Below are positions 63,890 to 64,000 of a stretch of DNA of 64,000 nucleotides, in pieces. The notes beneath the pieces were generated by a model. It ran no database searches. It was not told the origin of the DNA and was given only the letters and a program-made list of their open reading frames with translations. Numbering within the stretch: the stretch's first letter is position 1; each line of letters opens with the position of its first letter. The position numbers were made by a program, and so were the translations under genes. Origin of the DNA: Turritopsis dohrnii (Eukaryota; Cnidaria; Hydrozoa; Anthoathecata; Oceaniidae); assembly GCA_027922465.2 (NCBI GenBank), contig BQMF02000259.1, forward strand, positions 310,001 to 374,000, given 5' to 3'.

Positions 63890-64000
63890 ATGCGGAACAT
63901 GGAATGTTGTGATTGCCAGCTACTTAGTTCCCAGGAAATCTATCAAAAAGTGGAAGGAAACTGCAAAAGAGGGTGCAAAGGTAGCAGCAGTAGCTGTTTA
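63890..64000 (+). other. Open frame running off the window, Cys-rich
   Basis: From ATG at 63890 the frame reads MRNMECCDCQLLSSQEIYQK, then VEGNCKRGCKGSSSSCL, and stays open to the window end. Repeated Cys makes it worth noting as a possible first exon. Evidence is thin. Confidence 0.2.

Overview
The window is nuclear DNA of an early-branching animal, most likely a cnidarian. The reasons are GT-AG introns, AT-rich DNA, an intronless DEG/ENaC channel of the ASIC/HyNaC type, a rhodopsin-family GPCR relic, a LINE whose ORF1 carries an SGNH esterase, and a very dense load of small DNA transposons. No species can be named from the sequence alone. Real host genes are few. They are a four-exon gene of unknown function (minus strand, 13111-9615), the histone chaperone ASF1 (plus, four exons, 37553-42020), a small secreted cysteine-rich peptide (minus, 52688-52397 plus an upstream non-coding exon), and a complete DEG/ENaC channel (plus, 57677-59134). 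A truncated DEG/ENaC copy (minus, 56418-55984), a frameshifted GPCR (minus, about 7015-6205) and a possible terminal exon (minus, 63062-62844) complete the gene content.

Layout. 0-7.5 kb: nested transposons. A Helentron-like element (1693-5178) holds a 1.6-kb insert with a 5-bp target duplication, which itself holds a pogo-like element and a tRNA-derived SINE. A long-inverted-repeat element and the GPCR relic follow. 8.5-13.1 kb: short MITEs and the four-exon gene. 13-19.6 kb: repeats only, including a 248-bp direct duplication and hairpin elements. 19.6-24.5 kb: a compound TAA-flanked element split by a 3.7-kb pogo/Tigger element, which is in turn split by a 1.2-kb element. 24.5-30 kb: tandem repeats, a nested snapback structure and two SINEs. 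30.2-34.9 kb: a nearly intact CR1/L2-like LINE on the minus strand whose two ORFs share one frame and are separated by a single TGA. 35.3-37.3 kb: two pogo-like elements ending next to the ASF1 promoter. 37.5-42.0 kb: ASF1. 42.2-44.8 kb: the second Helentron-like copy. 46.1-51.1 kb: a 57-bp tandem repeat, then four 1.21-kb tandem units. 52.3-52.9 kb: the peptide gene. 54-61.9 kb: transposons, the head-to-head DEG/ENaC pair, more MITEs.

The strongest general observations are about mobile DNA. (i) At least nine elements with ends TACC(G/T)TA belong to one related group, and most of them keep only the last 20-90 codons of a transposase together with its stop and 3' UTR. (ii) Hairpin elements only 56-78 bp long carry clean 9-10 bp target duplications. 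(iii) Two copies of the Helentron-like element act as each other's empty site, so three insertions can be proved inside this window. (iv) The LINE may express ORF2 by stop-codon readthrough or reinitiation. None of the genes forms an operon; neighbours are unrelated. All calls rest on reading the sequence by eye, with no database search.
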